Source of the DNA: an uncultured Oscillospiraceae bacterium
Lineage (GTDB): Bacteria; Bacillota; Clostridia; Oscillospirales; Acutalibacteraceae
NCBI GenBank assembly: GCA_900540295.1
Contig: UQFM01000052.1
Coordinates: forward strand, 1-12,822
Direction: 5' to 3'
Length of the DNA stretch: 12,822 bases
Shown: piece by piece, positions 12,821 to 12,822 of the stretch
Layout: each line of letters begins with the position of its first letter
Position numbering within the stretch: position 1 is the stretch's first letter
Position numbers and translations under genes: made by a program
Notes under the pieces: generated by a model
Seen by the model: only the letters and a program-made list of their open reading frames with translations
What the model was told of the DNA's origin: nothing
Database searches by the model: none

Positions 12821-12822
12821 GT

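Overview
The window reads as chromosomal DNA of a Gram-positive, anaerobic Clostridia-type bacterium, most like an Oscillospiraceae/Ruminococcaceae gut commensal. This is inferred from the gene families (Firmicutes-type NagB, BioY, a stand-alone PduL, an SDR-type fructuronate reductase), AGGAG-like ribosome binding sites, sigma-A promoters of TTGnnn/TAtAAT type, and short GGGAG-rich palindromic repeats of a kind I associate with that group. No rRNA, tRNA, CRISPR array or phage gene is visible.

Layout. 98-1552 (+): a polytopic membrane protein of the O-antigen ligase/polymerase family, closed by a strong bidirectional terminator. 1636-4095 (-): a compact operon of acpS (holo-ACP synthase), nnrED (NAD(P)HX epimerase/dehydratase) and a small lipoprotein. 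4245-4964 (+): nagB, divergent from acpS, closed by a second bidirectional terminator. 5082-6264 (-): bioY and pduL. 6504-10791 (-): hexuronate catabolism in the order uxuA, uxuB, kdgK, eda, transcribed from a good promoter at 10859-10887. 11064-12593 (+): guaA, with its own near-consensus promoter. 12594-12822: non-coding, with a structured element cut by the window edge.

How the genes work together. UxuB reduces fructuronate to mannonate, UxuA dehydrates mannonate to 2-keto-3-deoxygluconate (KDG), KdgK phosphorylates it to KDPG, and Eda splits KDPG into pyruvate and glyceraldehyde-3-phosphate. The uronate isomerase (UxaC), transporter and regulator are not in the window. PduL, downstream on the same strand, could convert acetyl-CoA derived from that pyruvate into acetyl phosphate. 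acpS, nnrED, nagB, bioY and guaA are housekeeping genes.

Most unusual part. Three copies of one palindromic repeat lie at 6396-6449, 7196-7242 and 7612-7660. The last two are in inverted orientation and enclose exactly one gene, a 121-residue DUF559/Vsr-like nuclease-fold protein. Its stop codon overlaps one repeat by a base, and its Shine-Dalgarno sequence is the inner end of the other. This roughly 465-bp unit sits inside the hexuronate operon between kdgK and eda. It looks like a small mobile cassette in which a nuclease-fold gene is bounded by the same repeat that occurs nearby without the gene. A second palindromic repeat lies between uxuA and uxuB. The second noteworthy region is the right edge, where a long hairpin pairs better on the minus strand than on the plus strand.
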